NCBI RefSeq assembly: GCF_008389435.1
Contig: NZ_VUYS01000004.1
Location: forward strand, 186,001-250,000
Length of the DNA stretch: 64,000 bases
DNA from: Candidatus Nitrosocosmicus agrestis
GTDB taxonomy: Archaea > Thermoproteota > Nitrososphaeria > Nitrososphaerales > Nitrososphaeraceae
Direction of reading: 5' to 3'
This document shows, in pieces, positions 9,042 through 17,645 of the stretch (the stretch's first letter is position 1; the number at the start of each line of letters is the position of its first letter). Position numbers and translations under genes: made by a program. The notes under the pieces were generated by a model. It was not told where the DNA came from and did not search any database. It worked only from the letters and a program-made list of their open reading frames with translations.

Positions 9042-9978
9042 GTTCTAAATATTGACATTATTATAATTAAACATAAATGAAAGTCATTTATTGAAGGTAT
9101 TTGACTCAGTCACAGGATATAATGGGTTACTGGTTGAAGGAGAATAACTCTGGTTGTATAATTATATCATTAAAAGCTCAAAGTTTTTACCTTTACATAG
9201 TTCTTTATATCATTCAGTGTATCTTAAAGTACAATTTTGGATTCGCCCAAATCTTTTTTTACATTGACACGAGATTAATACTATTTATTCCAATAAGATC
9301 CACTGTAATTTTTCATCACAATTTAGGAAATATTGAAATAATTTGGTTATAGGGTAAATTGTCATTCTTACCCTTGATGAGGTTTGAAATCAAGGAATAA
9401 AAACCATCTATTGTATTATTATAGATATTGTTAATATTTCTAACAAATAATTTAGTATCTTTAATCCTTTTTATCTAAAAAAATATATCTTTTGCTTAAT
9501 AAAATCTAAACTACTGTTTACAAGTACCATACCTAAGTTCGAACATCATATAGAAGTTAACCACATACCTGACTACTTCAAATCCCAATATTAATAAGAA
9601 CAAGTATTGAGAATTTTCCGTAGTAAAAAAATGGTTTCTGATATAAAATGGCATAAACGTAATTAAAATGGAAATTATTGGAAATCCATATATAGGTGAC
9701 TAATATATAATATAATTCCTGCTACCACATGGGATTAATATCTCATCAAAATGATGAATACCCACTTTGAGAGATGGATTAAGGCTACATTCATGTGATA
9801 AGTATTTCCATAGGATCACATAATTGAGGCCCTACGGAAATACAAAAGCGTGAAGGGTTAACGAGACACCTATTGATGCCTTTTTCCATTCTCCGTATTT
9901 AATTAGGCTCACAGAATTCAAGCATTTATGTTATGGAGCAAACATGGATTGGCTAAAAAGACAATTTGTTTAATATTT
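9042..9978. other. Intergenic, no convincing gene
   Basis: About 940 bp. A TTG-initiated 83-codon plus-strand frame (9101-9352) is rich in Ile/Phe/Tyr as expected from random AT-rich DNA and shows no family. Nothing else is seen. Confidence 0.45.
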
Positions 9979-10746
9979 TTACAAATTGTTTTCTTCAACA
10001 TCGTCGTTATCACTCTCGTCACTACGTTCCCTATCCCTGTCAGCAGTGTCACTGCTTCTGACTCCATCTCCATCACTATCTCCATCACTATCTCCATCAC
10101 TATCACCGTTATCAAGGCTATTGATATCACCCGAGGTGTCCGGCTTTGAGGCATCAAGAAATTGAAATGAATTTATTATGTGATTGAATACTTCTTGACT
10201 GGGTCGTGAATCAAATGTGCTAACGATATTTTGATAGGTAAATACAAATAGTGCATCATCATGTATTAGGATTATTCTTTCTAATCCTCGATCAGGAACA
10301 TCAGGTATTCCCTCTAAGACAGTTAGTACGGAAGCAGTATCAGCACCATCTATGAAATATTTATTCTCTTCAATTTGTCCAATGATTCTTTCCTTTGAAG
10401 GCAAAATAAGCTCGACAATCTCTTTTGGTCCGCCTAATTTTTCAACTAATTCTGCATCCGAGTTAGATTGCGATTTCATAACCCTGAATGAACTATTACC
10501 ATTGATTACAGCAACTTCAGAATTTTTTTCAAATCTATTTATTTTTTCATCCAAGGTCCAATTTGAAGGGTATTCAAAACTGACTCCCAATCGAGCATCT
10601 GCATATGTTGTATAATTTGAGGGCACATTGGTAAGTTTGGCTGTGGTTGGAGATCCTAAAACATATTCATTTTGATGATATGCTATGGTAACCAATCCCA
10701 AGATAAAAACAATATTCAGAAAGAATGATAACTTTAAATCATACAT
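9979..10746 (-). CDS. Exported PsbP-like protein with acidic Asp/Ser tail
   Basis: 255 residues. A hydrophobic N-terminal segment (residues about 5-24) acts as signal or anchor. Residues about 45-195 match the PsbP/MOG1-like fold found in many thaumarchaeal exported proteins: YADARLGVSFEYPSNWTLDE, then the IINSFQF helix. The last 55 residues are almost only Asp, Ser, Gly, Glu and Arg, with GDSDGDSDGDSDGDG encoded by three 12-bp repeats at 10069-10104. Acidic repeats of this type may bind Ca2+ or keep the protein soluble outside. Role unknown; no operon partner. Confidence 0.7.
   Translation of the reverse strand: MYDLKLSFFLNIVFILGLVTIAYHQNEYVLGSPTTAKLTNVPSNYTTYADARLGVSFEYPSNWTLDEKINRFEKNSEVAVINGNSSFRVMKSQSNSDAELVEKLGGPKEIVELILPSKERIIGQIEENKYFIDGADTASVLTVLEGIPDVPDRGLERIILIHDDALFVFTYQNIVSTFDSRPSQEVFNHIINSFQFLDASKPDTSGDINSLDNGDSDGDSDGDSDGDGVRSSDTADRDRERSDESDNDDVEENNL
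10069..10104 (+). repeat. 12-bp tandem repeat, three copies
   Basis: TCCATCACTATC occurs three times in a row and encodes Gly-Asp-Ser-Asp on the minus strand, inside the acidic tail of the PsbP-like protein. Confidence 0.85.
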
Positions 10747-12307
10747 CCATAAATTATTACAAATTTCAATTTAAATAAGCTAATGCAAGATTCTTCATAA
10801 GATTTTTCTATTTTACTGATCTAAAAGTATCTTTAATCCATAGAATCTGAAGTTTTATGATTTACTAAACGAAAGGATATTGTGTTACATTGTATCTTAT
10901 TACAAGGAATGTATGATTGTAAATTATTCATTTTCCTTTCTTTCGTCTGTCAAAATTAGCCTTAGCAAATGCAACTATGATTTTCTGGTAAATAAGCCTA
11001 CAGAAAAATCATATCTCCAAAATATTTTAAATTGGTTACTGATAGTTATTGGATTTATTACTGTAACTGTTAGGTTTATTGGCCCAGTCAAATAACCTAA
11101 GTAGGATACTCTAGAAATTTCAAATTCGGGTCATCTTTCCCTCTAAATACTCTGTGAGTATCGGTTTTGTTATGGAGACTCCGGTAGTTCTATGACTGTC
11201 AGGATTGACGGAAAGGTGTATACCAATTGGTGTTGTTTTCAAGAAAATTAGTCCTTAAATAGCGGAGGCGGAATCATTTCAAACAGATAATTAATTCATT
11301 TGTATCAAAACGAGGATTCATAAATTGTTTGCTACCACTAGCACCTGACAAGACGATGTCAACAGAATCATTAGAAATTCCCATGGCGCATATATCATTT
11401 TAGTAAGAATGATCAAGGTATTATCCTATCTTATGGAAATACTACCTAGTAGTTTTTAAGTAAAAAATGGTGGAGCAACATCCACTCAAGATATAAATTG
11501 TCTCACCCCATCAGAATTAAAGACACTGAAGGATAGAATACCTCACCACACTTTTCGAATAATTTTTTGAATCCACCCTCAAAATCCCATTACAGATCAT
11601 AAAACACATTAGATTCATCATTCAATTCGAATATACTCAATTTTGATTCTACTATCTGATAACTGTCTGCTGATGAAAAAAGATAAAGACTAAAATCCAT
11701 CGCGTCACTTACTATTTCCAAATAATAATCTGTTTCCTTTTATCCCCTGAGTATTGAAATTGTCATTTATGAACAGATCACAGCTTTTTTTGTAAATAGG
11801 TAAAGTTAACCCTAAGTGAAATAATTATCAATATCTGACTTTGACCAACATATAGAACTCAAGCTTTGTCTATTACTTATGTAAATGACAGCAATGATGT
11901 CAGTATTATCATTTTTTTAAATTCTTATCACTATTACCACAAGAATGAAACCTTTTTGCAATTTAGTTCAGATCCAATTAAAATTCATATATTGGAGATG
12001 ATAGAGCATAACTAAACCGTTCGATAATTGTTGACAACATCATAATCAAATTCAGATCTATTACGACTTTTGACATACAGACATGTTAGTAGCAATTCCA
12101 CTTCTAAAAATAATATTATATGTTAAAATAACTGACCTCGTTAAACAAATACAATTTCACAGTGAGTAAAAACATTTTTAGTTTTCACTTAATTCCAAAT
12201 AGCCGTTTTGAAAGTTAGTATCCCAACATAATTCATTCAGTAATCAAAGTCTACTGTATCGCAAATAGATGACAGTAATATAGTAATATACATACTAGTA
12301 TATTACA
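10747..12307. other. Long intergenic region with a decayed gene remnant
   Basis: About 1.56 kb. The one notable item is the minus-strand remnant at 11120-11384, described separately. At 11462-11572 the plus strand also reads as a short coding-like stretch (CLTPSELKTLKDRIPHH) without a start. The rest shows no ORF, RNA or repeat. Confidence 0.4.
11120..11384 (-). pseudogene. Probable remnant of a frameshifted gene, unrecognised
   Basis: An ATG frame at 11274-11384 encodes 36 natural-looking residues (MGISNDSVDIVLSGASGSKQ at the start). After its stop, a second frame (11120-11242) reads TTPIGIHLSVNPDSHRTTGV and continues to YLEGKMTRI. Both have protein-like composition and the same direction, which suggests one gene broken by at least one indel. 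I do not recognise the family. Confidence 0.3.
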
Positions 12308-12652
12308 ATGGAATCAGATTATAAATTCAAATATGTAGATGAGTATATTACAAATCTATTGGATGGTCATGTTGTACTCCAATATGAGGATGTGGATTTG
12401 AAGGGTGAAAAAAAACCGGTGGAATATGTTGACAAAATTGAAAAATGGCTCGAATTTCGAAATAGAGTCAGAGAAGAAGATCCGGACGAATTTACAAAAC
12501 TCACCGATGAATTATTTACACATTTACTTGCAATTAGACTAGCTGGTGTAATTGTAGATCATAGCTGTGAGTATTGTAATGTGGCAATGGATAATGGATC
12601 TGCTTCAAATTATTCGAGTGTTAGAGACGAATCGACTACTCCGACCCTCTGA
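12308..12652 (+). CDS. Unrecognised 114-residue protein
   Basis: Intact ATG frame, charged N-terminus (YVDEYITNLLDGHVVLQYED), helical middle rich in Glu/Arg (WLEFRNRVREEDPDEFTKLT) and a C-terminal HSCEYCNVAM with a C-x2-C that could bind metal or form a disulfide. No signal peptide or membrane segment. It lies 129 bp upstream of the HxlR regulator on the same strand, but that gene has its own TATA box, so joint transcription is not assumed. Confidence 0.55.
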   Translation: MESDYKFKYVDEYITNLLDGHVVLQYEDVDLKGEKKPVEYVDKIEKWLEFRNRVREEDPDEFTKLTDELFTHLLAIRLAGVIVDHSCEYCNVAMDNGSASNYSSVRDESTTPTL

Positions 12653-12718
12653 TATTTTTGAATAACCGATAATTCGATTTTTTCTTACTTTGTATGGTCT
12701 ATCACTTAATTAAAGCAG

Positions 12719-12734
12719 ATATATAAAGGTAAGT
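12719..12734 (+). promoter_or_regulatory. TATA box plus HxlR operator half-site
   Basis: An ATATATAAA box is followed at once by AAGGTAAGT (12726-12734). The same 9-mer, in both orientations, surrounds the promoter of the MFS gene downstream. Its position on the TATA box suggests autorepression of the HxlR gene. Motif seen; regulator assignment inferred. Confidence 0.6.
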
Positions 12735-12781
12735 TTTTAAACTAGATTATCCAAATAGTTGCAGGGGAGCAGGAACATTAA

Positions 12782-13273
12782 TTGGAAGAACGAATGATCA
12801 GTCAATGTCAAGACACGGGCAAATTAAACATCAAGCGGGTTTTAATGCTTGAAGATATGTCATGTAAATGCTGTCCGGTTTTTAATACATTCAACATTAT
12901 CGGAAAGAAGTTTTCGATTCTGATATTACGTAATATGATTTACAATGGTCATAAGAGATTTAACGAATTTTTAAATACCATTGAAGAAATAAACCCTAAA
13001 ACACTCTCCATTCGATTAAAAGAGATGGAAGGTGACGGTCTCATAACCCGCAGGGTTTACAATGAAACACCTATAAGAATAGAGTATGAACTGACTCAAA
13101 AGGGCAAGGAGTTACAACCTATATTAGAACAAATGGCCCTCTTTTCAATAAAGTACTGCTCTGAACAGGTTTTTGATAATCCCGACTCTTCTAAAATCAA
13201 CAAGGTAACCGCGCGCGTATTTGAGGAATCCCAGAGAATGAGAAATACTGTTTATCATGTGGAAAGAAAGTAA
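12782..13273 (+). CDS. HxlR-family winged-helix transcriptional regulator
   Basis: 163 residues from a TTG start that has a GGGGAG-type ribosome-binding site 12 bp upstream; an ATG four codons in is possible. The HxlR signature is clear: CKCCPVFNTFNIIGKKFSIL at about residues 28-47, RFNEFLNTIEEINPKTLSIR (recognition helix) and LKEMEGDGLITR (wing). The N-terminal CC-P-V cysteines match the redox- or aldehyde-sensing Cys of family members such as YodB/HypR. It probably represses itself and the MFS pump downstream through the shared ACTTACCTT sites. Confidence 0.9.
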   Translation: MEERMISQCQDTGKLNIKRVLMLEDMSCKCCPVFNTFNIIGKKFSILILRNMIYNGHKRFNEFLNTIEEINPKTLSIRLKEMEGDGLITRRVYNETPIRIEYELTQKGKELQPILEQMALFSIKYCSEQVFDNPDSSKINKVTARVFEESQRMRNTVYHVERK

Positions 13274-13415
13274 GGCTAATCCAGGCAGAATTTTATCAAC
13301 CAAATGTTGATTTATATACAATTTAGATAATAAATACAGTAATCAAGAATTTTCTAAGAACTGAATTTCATCTAGCATGTAAGAAAATGCGATATTGGTT
13401 ACGTGGGCTTAACCA

Positions 13416-13481
13416 ACTTACCTTTCTCTCACCTACCATTTTAAATACTTACCTTATTATAGTTAATAACACAAGGTAAGT
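13416..13481 (+). promoter_or_regulatory. Operator cluster at the MFS promoter
   Basis: ACTTACCTT occurs at 13416-13424 and 13447-13455, and its exact complement AAGGTAAGT at 13473-13481. The last two form a perfect 9-bp inverted repeat with a 17-bp spacer, placed between the TTTAAATA-like box (about 13440) and the ATG at 13487. The same 9-mer overlaps the HxlR promoter. This layout fits repression by a dimeric winged-helix regulator. Confidence 0.65.
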
Positions 13482-13486
13482 CAATT

Positions 13487-15001
13487 ATGGAAAATAAAGA
13501 TGTAAAACGGAATAATATGATAAATCAAACAATAGTAGTCAGTCGTAATGCATGGACTACTCTTGCCATTCTAAGTGGAACTCTTTTAACAGTATTCTTT
13601 TCAGAAACGATGTTATTACCAGCTATCCCTGACATCATAACAGATCTTAATATAACGTATGGGACAGCGGCATGGATTTTTAGTGCATATCTCATAGTTG
13701 CAGCAGTGATGACACCCATTGCAGGGAGACTTTCGGATCTATATGGAAAGAAAAAGGTATTGCTAACTCTTTTAGCAGTTTACATTGCAGGGTTAGCGGC
13801 AGGAGGTTTTGCTGATAACATTACCATGTTGCTCGCGACCAGAATTATCCAGGGTTTTGGGTTGGCGGCTATACCTGCTGCTTTCAGTTTACTAAGAGAT
13901 ACATTCCCTCCTGCCAAATTATCGATAGCGGTAGGTGTATTTGGGTCAGCATATTCGGCCGGTTCTGTTATAGGTCTACTCATCGGAGCAACCATTATAC
14001 AACACTTTGGATGGCATGCCACATTTTTGGCCATTATACCATTTTCAATAATTGTTGCTTTATTAATAGCCAAATTTGTTAAGGAACAAAATAATCCTAG
14101 TAAGATATCAAATCAAGCAAATGATACAAAATCTGCAAAAGCTGGTGGTAGGTCATCCATATTAGATTTCAAAGGAATAATAACACTTTCTGCTACAATC
14201 ACATCTTTCCTTATTGCGCTTACAGCAATACAAATAGGAATTACAAATGAGAATATTCCTTTGATATCCAGTTCATTTGCTATCTCGGCAATCTCTTTAG
14301 CTCTATTCGCTACAATTGAAAGGAAAATATTTAACCCATTTGTAAATTTGAATCTTCTCAAACACAAAGTTCTCTTACCATCATATATTTTGCTAGTAGC
14401 AACAGGAATCACGATGTTCATGATATATCCTACTATAGTCCAGATTGTGAGAAGCCCGGCCCCATGGGGATTTGGAGGTAGCTCTGTGGATGCAGCAAAC
14501 GTTCAACTTCCATTCATGATTGCATTTTTGATCTTCGCTAGCATAACCCCATTAATAATCAATAAAATAGGCAGTGCAAGACCAGCATTAATAGGTGGAA
14601 TCATTAGCTTAACTGGAGGAATAGGATTATCATTGTTCCATTCAAGCGGAATCCAGTTGTCTACTAGTTTGGCAATAGTAGCTACAGGATTGTCGCTGAC
14701 AATGACAGCGACTTGGAACTTGGTGGTATCAGGAGCAACTAAAGAATTTACAGGAATTTCAGTTGGCGTTGGAGCCCTGTTATTGTTCATTGGGATGGCC
14801 ATTGGACCAGCATTGGCAGGAGTCTATATGTCAGACCATGTGACAAACGGGCCTTTGGAAACTTATCCGTCTCCCAAGTCCTATGTAAACATATTCCTTA
14901 CTGCAAGCTTACTTTCAGTAATAGCAATAGTGGTATCTTTGTTCCTAATTAAGAAAACAAAGAATATTGCTAATACGAGTAATAAACATTCTGACAAATA
15001 A
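13487..15001 (+). CDS. MFS drug-efflux transporter (DHA2-like, 14 TM)
   Basis: 504 residues, strongly hydrophobic, with about 14 predicted membrane helices. The family's loop motif between TM2 and TM3 is present (GRLSDLYGKKKVLL) and so is the TM5 motif C-like stretch (GSAYSAGSVIGLLIGATI). A hydrophilic cytoplasmic loop (residues about 198-225, NPSKISNQANDTKSAKAGG) separates the halves. It should export small hydrophobic compounds by proton antiport. It follows the HxlR gene on the same strand and has its own operator-bearing promoter, the classic regulator-pump pair. Confidence 0.92.
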   Translation: MENKDVKRNNMINQTIVVSRNAWTTLAILSGTLLTVFFSETMLLPAIPDIITDLNITYGTAAWIFSAYLIVAAVMTPIAGRLSDLYGKKKVLLTLLAVYIAGLAAGGFADNITMLLATRIIQGFGLAAIPAAFSLLRDTFPPAKLSIAVGVFGSAYSAGSVIGLLIGATIIQHFGWHATFLAIIPFSIIVALLIAKFVKEQNNPSKISNQANDTKSAKAGGRSSILDFKGIITLSATITSFLIALTAIQIGITNENIPLISSSFAISAISLALFATIERKIFNPFVNLNLLKHKVLLPSYILLVATGITMFMIYPTIVQIVRSPAPWGFGGSSVDAANVQLPFMIAFLIFASITPLIINKIGSARPALIGGIISLTGGIGLSLFHSSGIQLSTSLAIVATGLSLTMTATWNLVVSGATKEFTGISVGVGALLLFIGMAIGPALAGVYMSDHVTNGPLETYPSPKSYVNIFLTASLLSVIAIVVSLFLIKKTKNIANTSNKHSDK

Positions 15002-15317
15002 GTGTATAAGACACTTCAAATAATTTTTTATCATTACCATTCGTTTATGATTTTGATCAGATTATAAGATTTGCATGCTATAGGATTAACTTTTTGTAAA
15101 CTTGCGTAATGAGATAAAAACGGGCAATTCCGGGGAAAAATTAACCAATCATCTAATGACAGAAAATTAACATTGTTAGAAGTTAAATTTATGAAGTATT
15201 ATTATCTTAACGTAGGTAAAAAAAGGCGATATTTTTGTCTATTTCATAAGCAAAATTCAAGCAAAGAATAAATAATTAATAAAAATCTATATTACCATCT
15301 CGTAATTTTTACAAATT
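15002..15317. other. Intergenic, promoter region only
   Basis: AT-rich spacer upstream of the Gly/Gln repeat protein. A TATA-like ATCTATATTA near 15285-15294 is about 30 nt before the ATG. Nothing else seen. Confidence 0.45.
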
Positions 15318-16091
15318 ATGGAAATTATGAAAAATGTGTTACTCATAATTGGGTTGATAATGGTCATCTTTATCATTCCTGCTAGCATGATGCAATCCGG
15401 TCTTGTGTTAGCTCAAAGAAATAACTTTCAGTTTGGAGGTCAAGGAGGTCAGCTAGGTCAAGGAGGTCAGCTAGGTCAAGGAGGTCAGCTAGGTCAAGGA
15501 GGTCAGCTAGGTCAAGGAGGTCAGCTAGGTCAAGGAGGCCTGGAGACAAGAAATAACTTGCAACATCAAAGTGGTGAGGGATGTCAAGAAGGAGCAAAAA
15601 ATGTTGATGTACAAAAATGTCAAGTTCAAAATAAGAACACAAATATAGAGGGATGTCAAGAAGGAGCAAAAAATGTTGATGTACAAAAATGTCACATCGG
15701 TCCGACCGACATAAGCAATACAAAAGATAATACTAAAAACGTAGTAGTAACCAATCCTTCAACCTCATCATCTTCTTCATCTTCATCGTCTGACGACTCT
15801 TCATCTTCATCTTCATCGGATGAATCAACTTCATTAAAGGGCAATACTTACATTGTACATGGACCTATCGTGAATTCAGGAGGTAGTCCATTTTCTTCGA
15901 CTGCTTCTTGTCATAGCAATGATTCTATTCTAGGTGGCGGATATGTTTACGGAATTTCTGACGGAAACATAATTTCAGTTTCGTCAATCCCAGATACGCT
16001 CACTTCATATACAACGACAATAAATTCGGATTCAACAGCAGATTCTGCACTTTCCGTTCAATCTTATGCCGTATGCTACAACAATCCTTAA
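15318..16091 (+). CDS. Exported repeat protein, Gly/Gln and Ser rich
   Basis: 257 residues. Residues 1-33 are a signal peptide ending LVLAQ. The mature part has five GQGGQL units (residues about 41-70), two copies of EGCQEGAKNVDVQKC, each with two Cys, then a Ser-rich stretch (about residues 150-172) and a C-terminal globular domain of about 85 residues (NTYIVHGPIVNSGG onward) with a conserved-looking Cys pair. This is a likely cell-surface or matrix protein; the Ser tract is a plausible O-glycosylation substrate. The C-terminal domain is not recognised. A run of eight T follows the stop and could terminate transcription. Confidence 0.75.
   Translation: MEIMKNVLLIIGLIMVIFIIPASMMQSGLVLAQRNNFQFGGQGGQLGQGGQLGQGGQLGQGGQLGQGGQLGQGGLETRNNLQHQSGEGCQEGAKNVDVQKCQVQNKNTNIEGCQEGAKNVDVQKCHIGPTDISNTKDNTKNVVVTNPSTSSSSSSSSSDDSSSSSSSDESTSLKGNTYIVHGPIVNSGGSPFSSTASCHSNDSILGGGYVYGISDGNIISVSSIPDTLTSYTTTINSDSTADSALSVQSYAVCYNNP
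15438..15527 (+). repeat. 18-bp tandem repeat, five copies
   Basis: GGTCAAGGAGGTCAGCTA is repeated five times without change and followed by a partial copy; it encodes GQGGQL in frame. The lack of variation points to recent expansion. Confidence 0.95.
15576..15694 (+). repeat. 47-bp direct repeat, two copies 72 bp apart
   Basis: Copies at 15576-15622 and 15648-15694 appear identical and encode EGCQEGAKNVDVQKC. The offset is a multiple of three, which keeps the frame. Confidence 0.9.
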
Positions 16092-16291
16092 TTTTTTTTG
16101 ATAAAAATACAACATCAATAACTTATTCTTGGAAAAATCAAATTTTTTAACGAATACCGTTTAATATTGTAATCTAGACTCTACAATATCGGCCAGCTCT
16201 TAAGATAAGAAGATAAGGATATTCCCCATATTAATTGAATTAAGCTGCTTTATCGATTATTACGTCGTTTTCCTAAAATGTATATCTATTT

Positions 16292-17011
16292 TCACCTTAT
16301 AATATTTTGAATTACTTCTGATAACTCTTTTGGAGCTGTGATCATCACATCATGTCCTCTTTTTATGTCATAATAATAATCCCATTTATTCTTCTCATCC
16401 ACCCCTTGCCTCTCAAACATTCCTTCTCCAAATTCCGCGGAAGTAATGAAAGCCCTGGGAATTTTTTTTGCTTTTTCGTTTTGAATCTTGAGTGGTTCAT
16501 CATGAGTATGCCATGGCATTGGAACTAATTTAGGTTCCATCCATGCGATATCTTCAGGATTAGTGATCCCAAATTCGTCAGGCGTATAAGATTTGACAAG
16601 CCATGGTTTGTTTTGATCTTTCAATGATCTTCCTCTATAGAGGTCGATAAGCCCAGGTACAAGATCGAAAGCAGTTTTCCCATCTTGAGGAATGTATGCA
16701 TCCAGATAAATCATCAATTGAATTTTGTCGGGGATTACCTCTGCAACTCCACTTATTATCATGCCGGCATAACTATGACCTACTAGGATTACATCAGATA
16801 GGTCTTCATATTCAAAGATCTGTAAAATATCTTCTATATGAATATAAAGATCTGTGAATTCATTTACAAGATGACTTCGATCGCCTAATCCAGTAAGTGT
16901 TGGGGTATAAATGTTAAACTCATTTGGATTGAAAAACGGCAGTATTTTTTTCCAACACCAACCTCCATGACAAGAACCATGAACAAATACGATATTTCGT
17001 TTTGTGTTCAT
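16292..17011 (-). CDS. Alpha/beta hydrolase (plant methylesterase/hydroxynitrile lyase-like)
   Basis: 239 residues, full length for the fold. The oxyanion-hole region FVHGSCHGGWCW (9-20), the nucleophile elbow G-H-S80-Y-A-G and the catalytic H220 (KRGHDVM) match the esterase group that includes plant salicylate methylesterases and hydroxynitrile lyases. It should cleave small esters in the cytoplasm; the substrate is unknown. Plant-like esterases of this type are common in soil bacteria, so transfer is possible. Monocistronic and minus strand, ATG start. Confidence 0.88.
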   Translation of the reverse strand: MNTKRNIVFVHGSCHGGWCWKKILPFFNPNEFNIYTPTLTGLGDRSHLVNEFTDLYIHIEDILQIFEYEDLSDVILVGHSYAGMIISGVAEVIPDKIQLMIYLDAYIPQDGKTAFDLVPGLIDLYRGRSLKDQNKPWLVKSYTPDEFGITNPEDIAWMEPKLVPMPWHTHDEPLKIQNEKAKKIPRAFITSAEFGEGMFERQGVDEKNKWDYYYDIKRGHDVMITAPKELSEVIQNIIR

Positions 17012-17191
17012 ACCACAATGGCTATAACTTTATGGACCAATTAAAGTTAATTGCAGGCAATGTGACTACAAACGCTATTGATAATACCTTCGGTATTTTG
17101 TATCAAGTAATAACATCGATAGTTTTGATATGGCATTATTGCTACTATATAATACCTTTTTTACAAACTTTAACAAATATATCAATAGCGA

Positions 17192-17527
17192 ATGGAGAAA
17201 AGCCTAAGGATCATAATTTTATTATCCATCCCTATTATTATTGTAACCGCTGGAGTAGCAGTAATTTATGCCCCTTCTGCCTATGTGCAACAGTGTAAAC
17301 ATCAAGCAAGCCAACTTGTAGATAATTTGTACAAGATAGAAGGAGGCAAAGAGAAATTTACCAAATCAGTCCAAAATCAAAAGTTGTCTGAACAAGCACA
17401 AGTAATATTACAAAAAATAAGTAAATTAGCAAATCAGTGTCCAGAAATAGGATCATTAACGATAAATAACTTTGATTTATTGAATGATTCAAAGGACAAT
17501 TTATCAAAACAAGAATATCAGATATAA
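17192..17527 (+). CDS. Small exported or membrane-anchored helical protein
   Basis: 111 residues. Residues 5-27 are a hydrophobic signal or anchor (IIILLSIPIIIVTAGVAVIY). The rest is helical and Lys/Gln rich, with a Cys at 35 (QQCKHQ) and one near 83 (NQCPEIG) that could form a disulfide. No family recognised. Predicted to sit outside the membrane. Confidence 0.55.
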   Translation: MEKSLRIIILLSIPIIIVTAGVAVIYAPSAYVQQCKHQASQLVDNLYKIEGGKEKFTKSVQNQKLSEQAQVILQKISKLANQCPEIGSLTINNFDLLNDSKDNLSKQEYQI

Positions 17528-17645
17528 TAAGGCCACCTAACTTTCGGTAATGAGTCTATTTCAATGACAATGGAATTGTCACTTACTATATTTTTGAGAA
17601 TTAGTACTTTATTACACAGATGCCTTCTTAAGATAGTCGATCAAT

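Noticed and set aside
9101-9352. 83-codon TTG frame in the gap after the radical SAM gene
   Set aside because: Composition is that of random AT-rich DNA (Ile, Phe, Tyr, Leu runs), with no promoter, ribosome-binding site or known motif.
15438-15694. Possible CRISPR array, because of regularly spaced repeats
   Set aside because: The repeats are in-frame coding repeats with no unique spacers; no cas gene is present.
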